Shown: piece after piece, positions 1 to 12,077 of the stretch
Layout of the letters: every line of letters starts with the position of its first letter
Numbering within the stretch: position 1 is the first letter of the stretch
Source of the DNA: Liolophura sinensis
Lineage: Eukaryota; Mollusca; Polyplacophora; Chitonida; Chitonidae
Reading direction: 5' to 3'
Assembly: GCF_032854445.1 (NCBI RefSeq)
Contig: NC_088295.1
Location: 73,748,028-73,812,027 of the forward strand
DNA length: 64,000 nucleotides
Notes under the pieces: model-generated
The model's database searches: none
The model's input: only the letters and a program-made list of their open reading frames with translations
Told to the model about the DNA's origin: nothing
Program-made: the position numbers and the translations under genes

Positions 1-1689
1 CGGAGTCAGCGGCATCTCAGCTTGGGGTCAACTGTCCGGGGCAGGTCATAAAAACTGGTTAATAAAATTAACTCGGACACATACAACAAGCAAAACTATA
101 ATCCATGCGAAGAGGGGTTCAATTCTGGCAGCCACTGGGTCTAATCACAGATTGAGGGCATACGCATCCTTTAGAGATTAGTCACGGTTTGAGAGGATAC
201 AAATGCAAGGGTCAGCTGCAATTTTATTGGCGCCAAACCCTTTGATGTTCCCCAATTTGGCTACCATAAACAAAGTTACACTGGATAAGGCTGTCGCCTG
301 GCGGCCAGCTAATGGAGACTTTGCTCGGTTAATGTACGGAGAAAAGTACAATGTAGCTTTTCTGGGTTGAAAGAATTATGTCCTAAACGAATGATCCAAC
401 GATTTGTAAATTGCCCAAGCCGAATGTTTCTATCAGGATTACTTTACACTGACAAATTAATTTAACTTTGTTGAACTGTTTAAATCGAAACATGGAAGAA
501 ATTCATCTTACAGGGAATGCTTGTTACTATCTCACCCGCACTGGGAAATGGCACGACCAAGCACTTCATTAGGAAAACAAAATATTCACCAACGATAATA
601 GAATGCAATTATAAAATACCATATCTGAGTTGTTCCGTTGTAATCGGCGCTTTTTTAAGAACAAAAATGTCAGATTTCGTGCGGAATTCCAGAACCTACA
701 TGTGTAATATGACACAAGGGTATCTCTACAGCAGCCGGTTTGACGCCAGTTAATTCACACACACCAGAAGGGTTTAGTGTTGTCTTCCCCACTTTTGATT
801 CAGTCGCCAGGCTTCTCCTGCCATCTATTGGTTGCCGCACGGGGAAACTGCACAGATCTGACAGAATCTGATTCGCCGGTGACGAACGGCTTGTGAGGCT
901 GACGAGCAAACATCGATCGTTGCTCAATCCTGTTGCGCATTTGAAGTTATAGAACTTTCTGCGTCTGTAAACCGCAGTATACAGTAAAGCGTAAATCTAA
1001 ACACTGTTTCAACATAAGGCCACTGATGCTTGCGGTTAAAACTTCCGTAAGAGAAATAGATATGGTTTTAACACGAAATAAGTATAGATTTTCAGCGCAA
1101 TGCATTCTAGGTTCTGGAGTGTTTTTTCTGTAAAAACATGACATCTGTTAGTCGATGCGTAAGTTTTGGTGCTGATTCCCCAGATGGGTTATTGCAAGCC
1201 TCAAACGAACATCAGGGTGACGCCAGATTCCAGTCCACAAATCATCCTCCAGACGAAGTCTTAAGTAGCCATGCTTTGTTTAAATGGACATGGCAATCTC
1301 TTGGGCACTATTTTCTCTCTTATCGCGGGGATTATTCAAATCCACTCTCCAAGCGCTTGCCTTTGTCTATCGTAATTACTCCCTTCAACTCAACAAAAAC
1401 ACCCATTCTTGAAAAAAAAAATTATTGTGTTTCTAAGATTCGCATCAACTGATAAGGCAAAAATACTGGAAAATGCGTTTTTAATAAATAACACTGTCAT
1501 AAGTTGTTGTGTAATGTTTTTAATTTTTTTTTTGGCTGAATAAAGTTGTCTGATTATACAATTCTGTGTAATTTTGACAACAGTGAGCCCGGTGATCGTC
1601 TAGGATATTCAAGGTCTTTGGCTAGAAGGAAAGGATTTGACGTCAGACAGGGGCGATAGGGTTAACCGCAGCTCAAGTAATTAACTTAT
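1..1689. other. single-copy noncoding DNA
   Basis: I recognise no gene here. The best plus-strand ORF (1138-1452, 104 codons) resembles no known family and shows no domain, signal peptide or obvious codon bias. An AATAAA hexamer at about 1539 lies downstream, but such hexamers are frequent in this A+T-rich DNA. A weak B-box-like string near 117-127 has no A-box or SINE body around it. Confidence 0.5.
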
Positions 1690-1955
1690 CAGCGAAAACA
1701 CATTACGTCAAGCCATATGACGAAGCCAGGTCGGATTTCTAATTATGTCACGTGACCTCGGCATCCTGAGGTCACCAAAGGTTGGTTGGGCAGAGGGATC
1801 AAAATGCGGTTTGGCCATTGCGCAGTAATCCAAACTCTGTTGTTATGACAGGGGACAAAAGGCATTGAGAAATGAGAGTTTAGCACAATACATGGTCTGT
1901 ATAATAGAGGCTAACATGTCCTTAAATGGAAACATCGCTGACAATGACGTAAGGA
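1690..1955. promoter_or_regulatory. cluster of bZIP, bHLH and nuclear-receptor-like motifs (candidate enhancer)
   Basis: In about 260 bp I see an ATF/CRE-like ATTACGTCA (1702-1710), a perfectly palindromic E-box GTCACGTGAC (1747-1756), an adjacent TGAGGTCACC nuclear-receptor half-site, a C/EBP-like ATTGCGCAGTAAT (from 1817) and TGACGTAAG (from 1945). This density is higher than in the surrounding DNA. The motif identities are established knowledge; the claim that they form a working enhancer is inference, because no conservation data are available. There is no coding sequence here. Confidence 0.25.
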
Positions 1956-4570
1956 TATTTATTGTTTTATTGTCTACATCCGCTGTCTACGAGGTATATC
2001 TCAAGGATTACATCTGAGTAATGAATAAAGTAAATGGTCGAGGATCAGCTTGTTGCCTTGAGGAAATACACCAAGAATAATATAATTTTAGAAAGAGTGA
2101 AGGTAAATGGTTTTAACTGAAAAACACACGTTACCTAGCTCATGAAAGCATGATTTTATTGTAATCGTTGTTTGAGACAAACACAAGGCCGGCGTCTGAT
2201 TGCTCAGTTTTATGACATGTCCTAGAGCAACTCGGAAGCAAACTGTTGGAAGGCACTTTTATGGATACTTTAACAAGATTATATCGGAAACTGGACCTGT
2301 TTCTATAAAGCGTGTGTTATGGATGTAATAAAAATAAACGTTACTGTGTTTTGTTATGTGACAAACACTGAAGTGTATGATTGTGCTATTAATTTGGTGA
2401 ATAGGTATTTTAATGGTTAAAATTATGGACCTTTGCCAGTCAAACAAATGATGATTGGAAACAAATGACAAGCATTGCAGCTTTTCAAGTGTAAAGTATC
2501 AGACACAGTGGTTGGAATGGAAATTGCGCTGTCAATGGACAGTTAAGTGATGCCACTCTCATAACTACGACATTTTGAAAACTGAACGGAATTCCCTGCT
2601 TTTACAGAGCCTGGCTAGAAAACGAATGTCTGCAACAATCACGTTCAGCTATAGTTGTGTTAGTTTTCAGCTTTCTTTATTTGTCAGGTTGTCATAACGT
2701 TTTCAGGTGAGCATAAATGAGTTTCCTTTTAAAATTTCAGGGAAAATTTGTACAGTTAAAGAAGAGGATGCTGACACAATAAAGTTGGAGACGGAACCCA
2801 TTGGAGTGAATTCGGTGCACGCTGGTTTGGACAACTAGTTCCGCTTGCCCAAATTCAATTACAATAAAATTTTAATGAAGCTCCATGGGATATGAAAGGA
2901 TAACAATTCTGTGAGAGGACCGGCCAGTAAATAAGCGGAAAGTTTGTCTCTGGCCTTAGCAGCAAAGTTTGCATTTAGACCGTTTTAGTTCATGTCGATG
3001 AGTTCATTTGGAGAATCAGGCGCACACGCCAGTTTTATTATTCTCCATTTTGTTTGGAAGAGTCGCGAAACGATTGCCCCAGTCGTAAAATCCCCACACG
3101 GTATCTGGGAGGCTTTGCCAAATCTCTAGAGAAATATAGATCAGTAGAGGGAACACAATCTGTATTCGGACCCGACTTTTAGAAGAATTATTTCGTTGGA
3201 CAATTATGCGATCCAAAGATTTGATGGGCTTAAAGTCCGAAATATCGGCGTGAATACATTTGCAAGATGGCGCAACAACAATAACTCAAAGTTAACATCC
3301 AACCTCTCAACAAGCGCCACATATCTCACCCTACCCAGGGGTACACTAACCACTGGCGTGTCATACACACCCTTACGCTTTGCTTAACTAAAATAACACT
3401 GCGCAAACCATTGTTTTTTTTTTTTTTGATCTGTTCGTTTACAAAATAAAAACAGAAATAATAGAAATAACAGAGCATAAATCCGAAATTTGATGACCCC
3501 ACCTGAATTCCAGTTTACACAGTTAGTTTATATACACTCAAACATTATATGTAAAGTTTATTCCTCAAATATTGGACATTTTCTGTCGAATTTATGATTC
3601 ACACATGCAGTATTGATGCAATTTATAAGGATTGTCAATTGTTCCATCAGTCAATAATGTCAAATTAAGGAGAATTGCTTCATACTGATTTTATTCACCA
3701 CCTTGAGCTGCCAAATGTGTTAGAGGAGATGTAAACCTTGGACTTTCATGTTCGCTCAATTCCCAAACTTGACATGAAGTTAGAAGTTACGGGCAGTGAG
3801 ACGTTCCAAAGTGCGACTAAAATTCTCAGTTTAATTGTCATCCAAATGAAATCTCGAAACATTTTCTCTGTTTCGCTTATTTGGATGATGCGAGGTATCT
3901 CAGCAGTGGCTCAGTCGATCACCACTCGTGTGACCGTCAGATAAGCTAGACACCTTTGGCACTAAAACATATAATAAATGTCTTGATCTGTTTTGAAGGA
4001 GAAATTAAAAGAAAACCTGCTTAGGATGTTAAGAGAGATGTCAGACTTGATTTTTGTGCTTTGTTTTAAGGCGGAACGTACTCCACAAATCTCCCATGAC
4101 GGAAATAGCCCATTTCAGCACATAATAATAAACTAGATACACGAAAGATGTTGAATTTACCATAAATAGTTGCATATTTTTTCCATATTTAACAGATGGC
4201 CAAGTATATAGATAATGAAAACACTGTTCTTATTTGTTCAGTATATGGATATATGTTGCTAATGTCCCATTGAGGAAATAAACTGAATCATATATAAAAC
4301 TTGTCAGTGCTAAACACAGTAAAACATCCGAATTGTGAATTCTAATACAAACAAGGACAATATGGACACAACAAGGCAGTACGCCAAAACAGCTGAAGAA
4401 TAATCAGAACAGATTTAATTTCTGAGAGAAATAGAATGCTACTATAAAATGCTGCAACGCAGAAACGAGTATTCATATCAACCTTTTGTCAGGACAAACG
4501 GTTTTATATATAACCTTGACAATATTTCCTATCCAGAACCTTCATTCAAAATGCAGTTGCAACGTAATTT
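1956..4570. other. single-copy noncoding DNA
   Basis: A+T-rich sequence with only short ORFs (up to about 70 codons) that resemble nothing. A T14 run occurs at 3414-3427. I see no repeat, RNA gene or transposon end. Confidence 0.5.
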
Positions 4571-4592
4571 ATGAGCTTGCAAACAAGCTCAT
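4571..4592. repeat. short perfect inverted repeat
   Basis: ATGAGCTTG and CAAGCTCAT form 9-bp perfect arms around a four-base CAAA loop. It could form a small hairpin. No T-run follows it and no gene precedes it, so I assign no function. Confidence 0.6.
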
Positions 4593-5171
4593 TTTCGAAT
4601 ATGACCAACTCGTATCCTAGACATCCTCCGATTTTCTTACTATTTTAATGTCTTCCGTGACTATTGGACGTTTTGCCGTTTCAAAGCTGATCAGCGAAAG
4701 CGAAGAAAATCTTCTCGGCAAACTTTTATGTTCTTTTATTTCGTTTTTATATCTCCCCGGATTGACCGACCGACGGAGATTATTATCGCAGCCCGAGTGG
4801 AGTCTGCTCAGTGGCATATTGAACAGGGCCTGGACGCGCCTCCACACGGCTTCCCTCCCCTGTTGGTAGCTCTCGCGTGCTTCGCCCATCTCCCACTAGC
4901 TCAAGCCAGTACGCATTTACAATAACAGCCTCCAAATATTTATGTGATAGAGGAAGTGGAAACGCATATTTAAGTCGCTCAAGAGGTTAAATATTAAACG
5001 CTAACTTCTCGAAATTTTAACATTTGCTGCTCTACAAGATTAATGTTTATAATGCATTGTTTGGTACGTTGCAAAAGCAGTCTTGCTCCCTTGTATATTA
5101 CTGGCTTGGATATTAACACTCTTCTTTGTCAAGCAGAGCTATAATTGCAAAGTATGAGATATGGGCTAGTA
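4593..5171. other. single-copy noncoding DNA
   Basis: Overlapping short ORFs on both strands around 4617-4925 (up to 90 codons) reflect a locally higher G+C content. They show no recognisable domain. Nothing else is visible. Confidence 0.45.
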
Positions 5172-5198
5172 GGGGTGAGAGGGTGGGTGTCCTTAGGG
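5172..5198 (+). other. candidate G-quadruplex
   Basis: Four guanine runs (GGGG, GGG, GGG, GGGG) lie within 27 bases with loops of 5, 1 and 8 bases. This roughly meets the usual pattern for an intramolecular G-quadruplex, although the last loop is at the long end. Function unknown. Confidence 0.4.
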
Positions 5199-7324
5199 GC
5201 CCCAGTATTGTTTCCATGTTGATCTTGCTTGCCTTTTGCCGGGATTCCTAGCGGTCTTTCTTAACCATGACCAGGTGGACAGCGGCCGAAACAGACCAAA
5301 GGTATCCTTATTTGCATTCATATGCAGCTGGGCTTAAAATGCACTGAAAGTGTTGTGACTTGTTCCCTAGAAAGGTCGAGCCTCACGATCTTGAAGCCGA
5401 AAAGCAACGACCCCTTGTCTAATCAGCGACAAAAGTGTCACTGCCGGCTCGGCAATAAAAGATTCATAAATGCAAATGAACCGTCCGCAGCTTTCACAGG
5501 CGATCGGTTTAAGAGACTAGGGCATGTATTTATCTCTTTGGAGTTGAGCCATCTTTGCCTCTTTTGAAGTAAGCTATGGCTTCCCGCTCTTTGTCACTTA
5601 TGTTCAGAACTACTGTGAAAGTGCCGACAGACTGGTCCAAGTAATCGGTTAAACGGCTCCCCCCAGGAAGTAAGCGATCATTCATTATGATACCATTGAA
5701 ACCACCATAGAAAAGACAATGGTTGTTGGGTCAGATTATCTCTTCCACTGGTAGCTAGGAAGCGGCATACAGACATGTAGGCCATAGTCAGTGTTCATGA
5801 AATAAAGTACCGTTTATCATGGACAACGAAGTATTTAGTAAATTTACCAGGTTCATTCAATTTCGAAAGACCGTGTTGATAAGTATAATGTCTGAATCTA
5901 TCAAAGACTTAAATTTAGAACTGATCGGTCACTGATGAAGTCAGATGAACGCCCAGAGCCCTGTGCTGTGTGATAGGTAGTGCTTGCATTCATAAAAGGC
6001 TGATTTTGCGAAAGTGCCACCTTGGATACTGTGCAAGATGCAGAAGGCGTGTGATGATGGTATAGCGCGATGTCATGAAATGACGATCTACGTGGTATGT
6101 GTGATATGACCCCAGTGACAAGGCTCTTCTAAAGCAAACTATAATATTCTGCCTTAATGGAATATTTCCTTTTGTTGGCACTTCGATTCAAATTATTTTT
6201 GATCTGAGAAATATGACGCATATTTATGAAAGGGCCACAAGCTGTTGAAATATACTTTTTACATACAATTGTTTATGGTACAATTCTCTGATTTACAGGA
6301 GTGACAAACTCCATCGACCTGCAAAAAAAAAAAAAGAAGAAATGCATGTCTGTTGAAAATAGTTTGGGTATATCAGGTAACAGTGCGCCAGAATTTATTG
6401 TCACATGCCGGCCATTACCAAGGCGCGAGCCAATAAAAACTTTGCTAATGAGGACCATCTTCCCATCAAATCTGTTAGCAGACATTTCTACAATACATCT
6501 GGCTCTGCAAACCTCACCTTGCCGTCCATCTGTCTGCATTAAATTTAACCAGCAACCGAGAGCCACAAGAAAGAACATTGCATTAATTTAGATTGTGTCA
6601 TCTTTTGTGTCATCGTTTCTAAACTTCGTGTAGAAAAACACGACGGAAAACTATGTTTTACATGACTATTTTTTTCCGTAATATTTGCGATTTGTCTGAG
6701 AGAACATCCCAACTGTTTTTGGCTTAAATCCCTGTGCCATAAATCTTAAGAATTCTTTAGGGAAAAAATGACAAAATATAGTGGTTTTCTTTTTTATTGG
6801 GCCGTAAAACCACCAATCACGGTAAAGGAAAAATCATTAAGGTTTGTGGGTGAGCTGATGAATCTTATCGTGACCGACCCGAGGCGAGAATCACTGCTGA
6901 GTAGTTTAGATAGAAGATAATGACTACGTGTTATTTGCACGTCTTTATTACCTCAGCCCTGGTCCACTATCTCACCACGAGAGACTTCATCTTTCATTCT
7001 TGGGCGTTTGCCGTATGCAAGGAATTCTCAGAATCCGCAAAAATGAGAAAAAAAATATAAGACCTTGAAGAAAATTTTGTCAGGACATTATTTTAAGACA
7101 GAAACCTGTACACTGACAACCGTCTTTACAAAAATACAGGTTTCTGAGTGTCTGTCAAGGAGCATCTGTTTTAAACCATGCTTGGTTTGTCATAAACCGT
7201 ATTCTGGTGAAGATGATACACGGTGGAAAGCATTGCAAAGCATTAGTGACATGGTATTTCCAGCTTGTTGATACATCTGAAATGTATTAATTAAATGTGT
7301 GTTGAGAGTGGGACTAAAGGTATG
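5199..7324. other. single-copy noncoding DNA
   Basis: No gene or repeat is recognised. An A13 run sits at 6323-6335. Opposed ORFs at 6273-6591 (about 100 codons on each strand) are in low-complexity context and resemble no family, so they are treated as chance. Confidence 0.5.
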
Positions 7325-7350
7325 TGGGAAGGGGAAGGGGAGGGCATGGG
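7325..7350 (+). other. strong candidate G-quadruplex
   Basis: Five guanine runs (GGG, GGGG, GGGG, GGG, GGG) are separated by loops of 2, 2, 1 and 3 bases. Loops this short predict a stable G-quadruplex, the best of three candidates in the window. It lies inside a chance ORF in otherwise ordinary DNA, so no role can be assigned. Confidence 0.55.
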
Positions 7351-8091
7351 CTTGTTTTCAGGGAAGCACTTATTCTTTCTATGCTTTTACTCACGAATTC
7401 TGTTTCGAAGAGCACTGGGAAAATCATTCCATGCATGAGAAATGCATGACAGTTAGAAAACCAACAATCGGACAAGCTGAATCGCTATGGACGGTTTTGT
7501 TTCCTTAGGATTATGCAACTAGGTATATCGCACTATAAACGAACCTTATCCAGATGATTTCGGCGCTAAGCCATAAGATGTTGTGGTTTTATAATATTGT
7601 ATAATTGTGTCAACTGTTTAGTGACACCATTACGAGCTACAACTAAATTGTACAACTAAACTCATTTGACCGACAACAAAGCCGTTATGTTATGCGATGT
7701 TCATGCTTTGGACTATTTTGGAATGCTTAACTGCCGGAAGTCTGTTTTCACAAGTCTGATTCGACTTCCAGGTTTTACAAATGTGTAAAGCTACGAGAAA
7801 CACGCAAGGCTCGCTTTGATACATGTGAATCGTATATGTGATATCCATGATCACAGCCTTGAGCTGTTTTGGCTTTCCATTTAAGGTATCTTTCTATAAG
7901 GTGAGGGAGAAGTGAAAAATAGGAAACAATTATTGACTAAAATCATCTGGACGCCTAGGTTAAATTCCCGGACCTTACCGTTCATGTACAACTCACTATA
8001 TGGGGTAAATTGGACTAGCTAATGTATGGTTGTATCAATATGCAACCTTGGAAAGTAAGTATAAGCACTATAAATCCTTTTCAACATGAAG
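7351..8091. other. single-copy DNA with a possible very old SINE remnant
   Basis: A B-box-like stretch (GGTTAAATTCCCGG, about 7960-7973) lies about 130 bp upstream of an AAAT-rich tail at 8092-8137. That is the layout of a tRNA-derived SINE, but no A-box or body similarity to the other copies is visible. The SINE reading is weak. Confidence 0.2.
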
Positions 8092-8137
8092 AATAAATAA
8101 ATAAATTAATAAACAAGTAAGTAAATAAATAAATACG
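8092..8137 (+). repeat. (AAAT)n microsatellite
   Basis: Imperfect AAAT repeats with two interruptions. Such runs often form the 3' tail of the SINE family found elsewhere in this window, but here the body is not recognisable. Confidence 0.7.
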
Positions 8138-8659
8138 GAATTTTAGAGAGATGAGGTAGCTGAGGTAAGATTTTTTCTCTTCGCAAAATATAATAGTGGG
8201 TATAAACTGAATTTTTCTAAATCATTTATTTGATTAACCTTTTATGGCGTTTTCAAGGACTTTTCAAGGAAATGTAACACTGTGATGTGTCGATAATCTT
8301 GTTTCTCTCGAGGAAACCACCGCCTCATTCAAACCTCCTGACGTAAAGCAACAGCCAATTCATTGCGATATTGTTGTGAACATTATAGGTCAATTAGCTG
8401 ATGATGGAAAGACGACTTAAGTCACTTACTCAGAGAGTTAATATGCAATGCTAAACATAATTGCTAATTTTGTTTAGTGTGATCAGATCGCCTGTATAGC
8501 GATGTCTTTTCATTTTCGAAAAGTATTCCATTTCCAGATAATATACATGATATATATATTCAGTCATCCTGAAGCACTAGTCTGCTTTCAGATACATTTA
8601 AGCAGGGTTTGTCTATCAGGATGCAGTTATCAGTACGGTATTCATAGGTAAGGAGCCAC

Positions 8660-9535
8660 TCATTTAAAAGGAAATGTGTATGTTACCGGTTTCACTGCTT
8701 ATGTGTGAGCAGATGGCAAATACAACATTGTCTTGGCGGCTTCACGGGTTATGTGTGAGCAGATGGCAACTATAACACTGTCTTGGCGGCTTCATGGGTT
8801 ATGTGAGCAGATGTCAAACACAACATTGTCTTGGCGGCTTCACAGCTTATGTGCGAGCAGCAAACAAACATAGCACTGTATTGGCGCCTTCACGGGTTAT
8901 GTGTGAGCAGATGACAAACATAACACTGTCCTGGCGGCTTCACGGGCTACGTGTGAGCTGATGACACATATACACTGTCTTGACGGCTTCACCGGTTAAG
9001 TGAGCAGATGGCAAATATACCACAGTCTTGCCGGCTTCACCGCTTATGTGTAAGCAGATATCAAACATAACACTGTTTTGGTGCCTTCTCGGGTTATGTG
9101 TGAGAAGATGGCAAATATATCACTGTCTTGTCGGTTTTACGGGTTATGTGGGTAGATGGCAAACGTAACATTGTCTTGGCGGCTTCATGGGTTATGTGTG
9201 AGCAGCAAACAAACATAGCACTGTCTAGGCGGCTTCACGGGTTATGTATGAGCAGATGGCAACTATAACACTGTCTTGTCGGTTTTACGGGTTATGTGAG
9301 CAGGTGGCAAACATAAACCAGTCTTGGCGGCTTCAACGGTTATGTGTAACCAGATGCTAGGTAACACACCATTTTGGGTGCTTCACTGGTATTGTGTGAG
9401 AATAAGTATAACATTATATATGTGAAGTGATGTCAATTATCATGCAGTATGTGTATGTGTGAGCAGGTGGCAAATAGAATATTGTGTGCTTGACCAGGTG
9501 GCAAGTATCACACTGTATGTTTGACCAAATGAGGA
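8660..9535 (+). repeat. 50-bp tandem array, decayed
   Basis: About 14 units with a period of 48-50 bp. Unit starts (the ATGTG phase) fall near 8701, 8751, 8801, 8849, 8899, 8949, 9045, 9095, 9145, 9193, 9243, 9294, 9342 and 9391. The shared core reads GTGAGCAGATGGCAAA, then CACTGTCTTGGCGGCTTCAC and GGGTT. Units differ by roughly 10-20% and by small indels. Beyond 9400 only fragments such as GTGTGAGCAGGTGGCAAA persist. The period is not a multiple of three and no ORF crosses the array. It is an old minisatellite. Confidence 0.9.
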
Positions 9536-9851
9536 GTTCCACACCATCGTTGTTACTTTTCTTTAACTCACATCGTCTTAGGTTTTTTATCTGTATTTTG
9601 AAACGTTTTAGTGGAGGAAGTATGCCTAGCCCTGAATAGCTACACAACGCGATAACATTAAAACATGGAGTAGAAGCAATGTAAACCTCTGGCACACGTT
9701 TTGGACACAAAAAAACAGGAGAAGGATATAAAGAAGGCAAATACTACGGTTACATCTCTTACATGATAAAAGAGAATTTCCGTTTTAAAGGACTGATCAT
9801 TTTGAATTATATGTAAAACAATGCAGATTATATTATTACCTGATATTACTT

Positions 9852-10094
9852 AATGATTAAGGGTTGGCACGCCCGCGCGGCTAATAACCCAGAAGCCTCT
9901 CACCAATGCGGTCGCTGTGAGTTCATGTCCAGCTCATGATGGCTTCCTCTCCGGCCGTACGCGGGATGTGTAGGAAGCAACGTGTGGGTGGTCGTGGGTT
10001 TTCCCCGGGGTCAGCCCGGTTTCTTCCCACCATATTGTTGGACGTCGTCGTATGAGTGATATATTCTTGAGTGCGGCGTGAAACGCCAATCATA

Positions 10095-10137
<43 letters not shown>

Positions 10138-10144
10138 ATGATTA
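9852..10144 (+). mobile_element. tRNA-derived SINE, copy 1, with (AAAT)n tail
   Basis: A plus-strand copy of the main SINE family. It carries a partial tRNA-like head, the B-box region (GTGAGTTCATGTCCAGC), a body with CCTCTCCGGCCGTACG and GTCGTGGGTTTTCCCC, and the diagnostic 3' end (ATATTCTTGAGTGCGGCGTG, then AAACGCCAATCA). A long AAAT tail follows. The A-box end is shortened. An 8-bp direct repeat, AATGATTA, flanks it (9852-9859 and 10137-10144) and is a plausible TSD, though overlap with the tail makes it less certain than those of the other copies. Confidence 0.85.
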
Positions 10145-10756
10145 CTTGATAAATGTGAGTCGATTTGGTGATTTAAATGATGAGTTTAGGGTGTTTTATC
10201 AAGCAGTTATTCTACCTTTATTGAGTGTCTGATACTCTATGTCCTACCTTTGTTATGTTTCTAAAGTGTTGTAGCGAATATAACGGATTTCTTGACAGGC
10301 ACGGGTGGAGAATTAGGTCTAACTTGAGAACTGTTCCTTTGAGAAATTTAGCTTCATAGGTGGCGAGGAGACTGTTTGGCTCTGTTAAGGTCGTTTTTCT
10401 TTATTTAATGCAGTAATGTGTTCAAATCCAACTGAATTAATTAACAATTAATGTCTACACCCAGGGGGTGTATAAACTCTGACAACTGTCAAACAAATGT
10501 AATATTGTTGAGTACAGCATCATGATCCAATAAAAAAAAAAGCATGTATCCCAGGGAATGGAAACATCGCTGGTTTTTGCACAGATATGGAAGTTCAAAG
10601 TAACGATGTGAAAAAACATTATGGACTGAAATTTGATCAAGATCTGCTGGCATGAATGCATACGAAGACTCCTTTCATCAATTACCAAGAGTAAGACACA
10701 AGTAGTACCATTTACGCTTAACGAGTACGAAAAAGTACGTAACAAAAAGTTAACGT
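10145..10756. other. single-copy noncoding DNA
   Basis: Nothing recognised. A minus-strand ORF of 96 codons (10455-10745) has no recognisable domain and is probably chance. Confidence 0.5.
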
Positions 10757-10786
10757 GTAGTACTGATTACTTTTAACAAGTACTAC
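10757..10786. repeat. inverted repeat, 8-bp arms
   Basis: GTAGTACT and AGTACTAC are perfect inverted arms 14 bases apart. The surrounding bases are rich in further TAC/GTA strings. It may be an end of a degraded element, but no partner end is seen. Confidence 0.4.
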
Positions 10787-10823
10787 GGATCTATGATGGG
10801 ATAATTTAATATTTAATGGAGAC

Positions 10824-10861
10824 TTATCGATATCAATAAAATTTTTATTCGATATCGATAA
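10824..10861. repeat. near-perfect palindrome containing TATCGATATC
   Basis: TTATCGATATC-AATAAAA faces its reverse complement (TTTTTATTCGATATCGATAA) with a single gap, giving arms of about 18 bp with almost no loop. The core GATATCGATA string recurs as a short tandem series at 30385-30457. Cruciform formation is possible; the function is unknown. Confidence 0.7.
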
Positions 10862-11030
10862 ATATTTAATTTAAATCACGTTTAAAGGACACGCCTACTT
10901 TTAACAGGTATAACCACTTCTTCCCTTCAAATAATGCAGTTTGTACATAGACAAGCTAAAGTATTAACGGGGAATCACTCACGCCTATTGTAATTCGGGA
11001 CGAAGCTGTGTTGTCTATTGTTCATTCCGG

Positions 11031-11757
11031 CTGCTTTTTGGATGGTTAACAGATCGCGCCTACTGCTGTTTGTGTCTAAGCTATGCTTATTGCTGCGTTT
11101 TGGATGGTGAACAGTTCGCGGCTATTGCAGTTTTTGTCTGAGCTACGTAGTCTATGGCCCTTTCCTGCTTTTTGGATGGTGAACAATTCGCACCTATTGC
11201 AGTTTGTGTCTAAGCTATATAGTTTATGGATCTTTCCTGCTTTTTGGATGGTGAACAGTTCGCGCCTATTGCAGTTTGCGTCTAAGCTATATTAATTATG
11301 GTTCTTTCCTGCTTTTTGGATGGTGAACAATTCACGCCTATTGCAGTTTGTGTCTAAGCTATATAGTTTATGGTTCTTTCCTGCTTTTTGGATGGTGAAC
11401 AGTTCGCGGCTATTGCAGTTTTTGTCTAAGCTATATTAATTATGGTTCTTTCCTGCTTTTTGGATGGTGAACAATTCACGCCTATTGCAGTTTGTGTCTA
11501 AGCTATATAGTTTATGGATCTTTCCTGCTTTTTGGATGGTGAACAGTTCGCGCCTATTGCAGTTTGTGTCTAAGCTATATTAATTATGGTTCTTTCCTTC
11601 TTTTTGGATGGTGAACAATTCACACCTATTGCAGTTTGTGTCTAAGCTATATAGTCTATGGTTCTTTCCTGCTTTTTGGATGGTGAACAATTCACGCCTA
11701 TTGCAGTTTGTGTCTAAGCTATATAGTTTATGGTTCTTTCCTCCTTTTTGGTTATTT
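11031..11757 (+). repeat. 72-bp minisatellite with 144-bp dimer structure
   Basis: GGATGG marks recur at 11040, 11102, 11174, 11246, 11318, 11390, 11462, 11534, 11606, 11678 and (degraded) 11750. That is a period of exactly 72 bp after a shorter 62-bp first interval. Units of two kinds mostly alternate: AACAATTCAC-type units followed by ATAGTTTATGG, and AACAGTTCGC-type units followed by ATTAATTATGG. The effective repeat in the middle is therefore a 144-bp dimer. The 70-codon ORF at 11083-11295 is a by-product of a period divisible by three; variant units carry stops (TAATTA), so a protein role is unlikely. Confidence 0.93.
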
Positions 11758-12077
11758 TTTTTTCAAGCCGACTCGTAACGTATAATTCATACATTGCAAG
11801 ATAACTATGGTCATTACCGCATGGACCCGAGTTGCTATATTGCGTTGGAAAAAGCTAATCCTTCCATTAACCATGGCCTGTGATTTGATTCGTTGTTCAT
11901 ACATGTAGTTTTGGAATAGATGGTTGGAGAAGAGTTTATTTTAAGGGTTGGAGAAGATTTTATTTTAAGGGTATCATTTTAATTATCATTTGCAGAAACA
12001 TTTTTCTCCACATCCTTTACTGATATCTGCCAAAAATATACTGGTATCTTTAATTCCTCCTTATTTGCAGATATCTG
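11758..12077. other. single-copy noncoding DNA
   Basis: Short A+T-rich spacer between the 72-bp array and the next SINE. A local duplication (GGTTGGAGAAGA near 11920 and 11946, with TTTATTTTAAGGG) is visible. No gene. Confidence 0.5.

Noticed and set aside
1138-1452. 104-codon ORF followed by an AATAAA hexamer
   Set aside because: The hexamer is frequent in this composition; no homology, start context or splice evidence.
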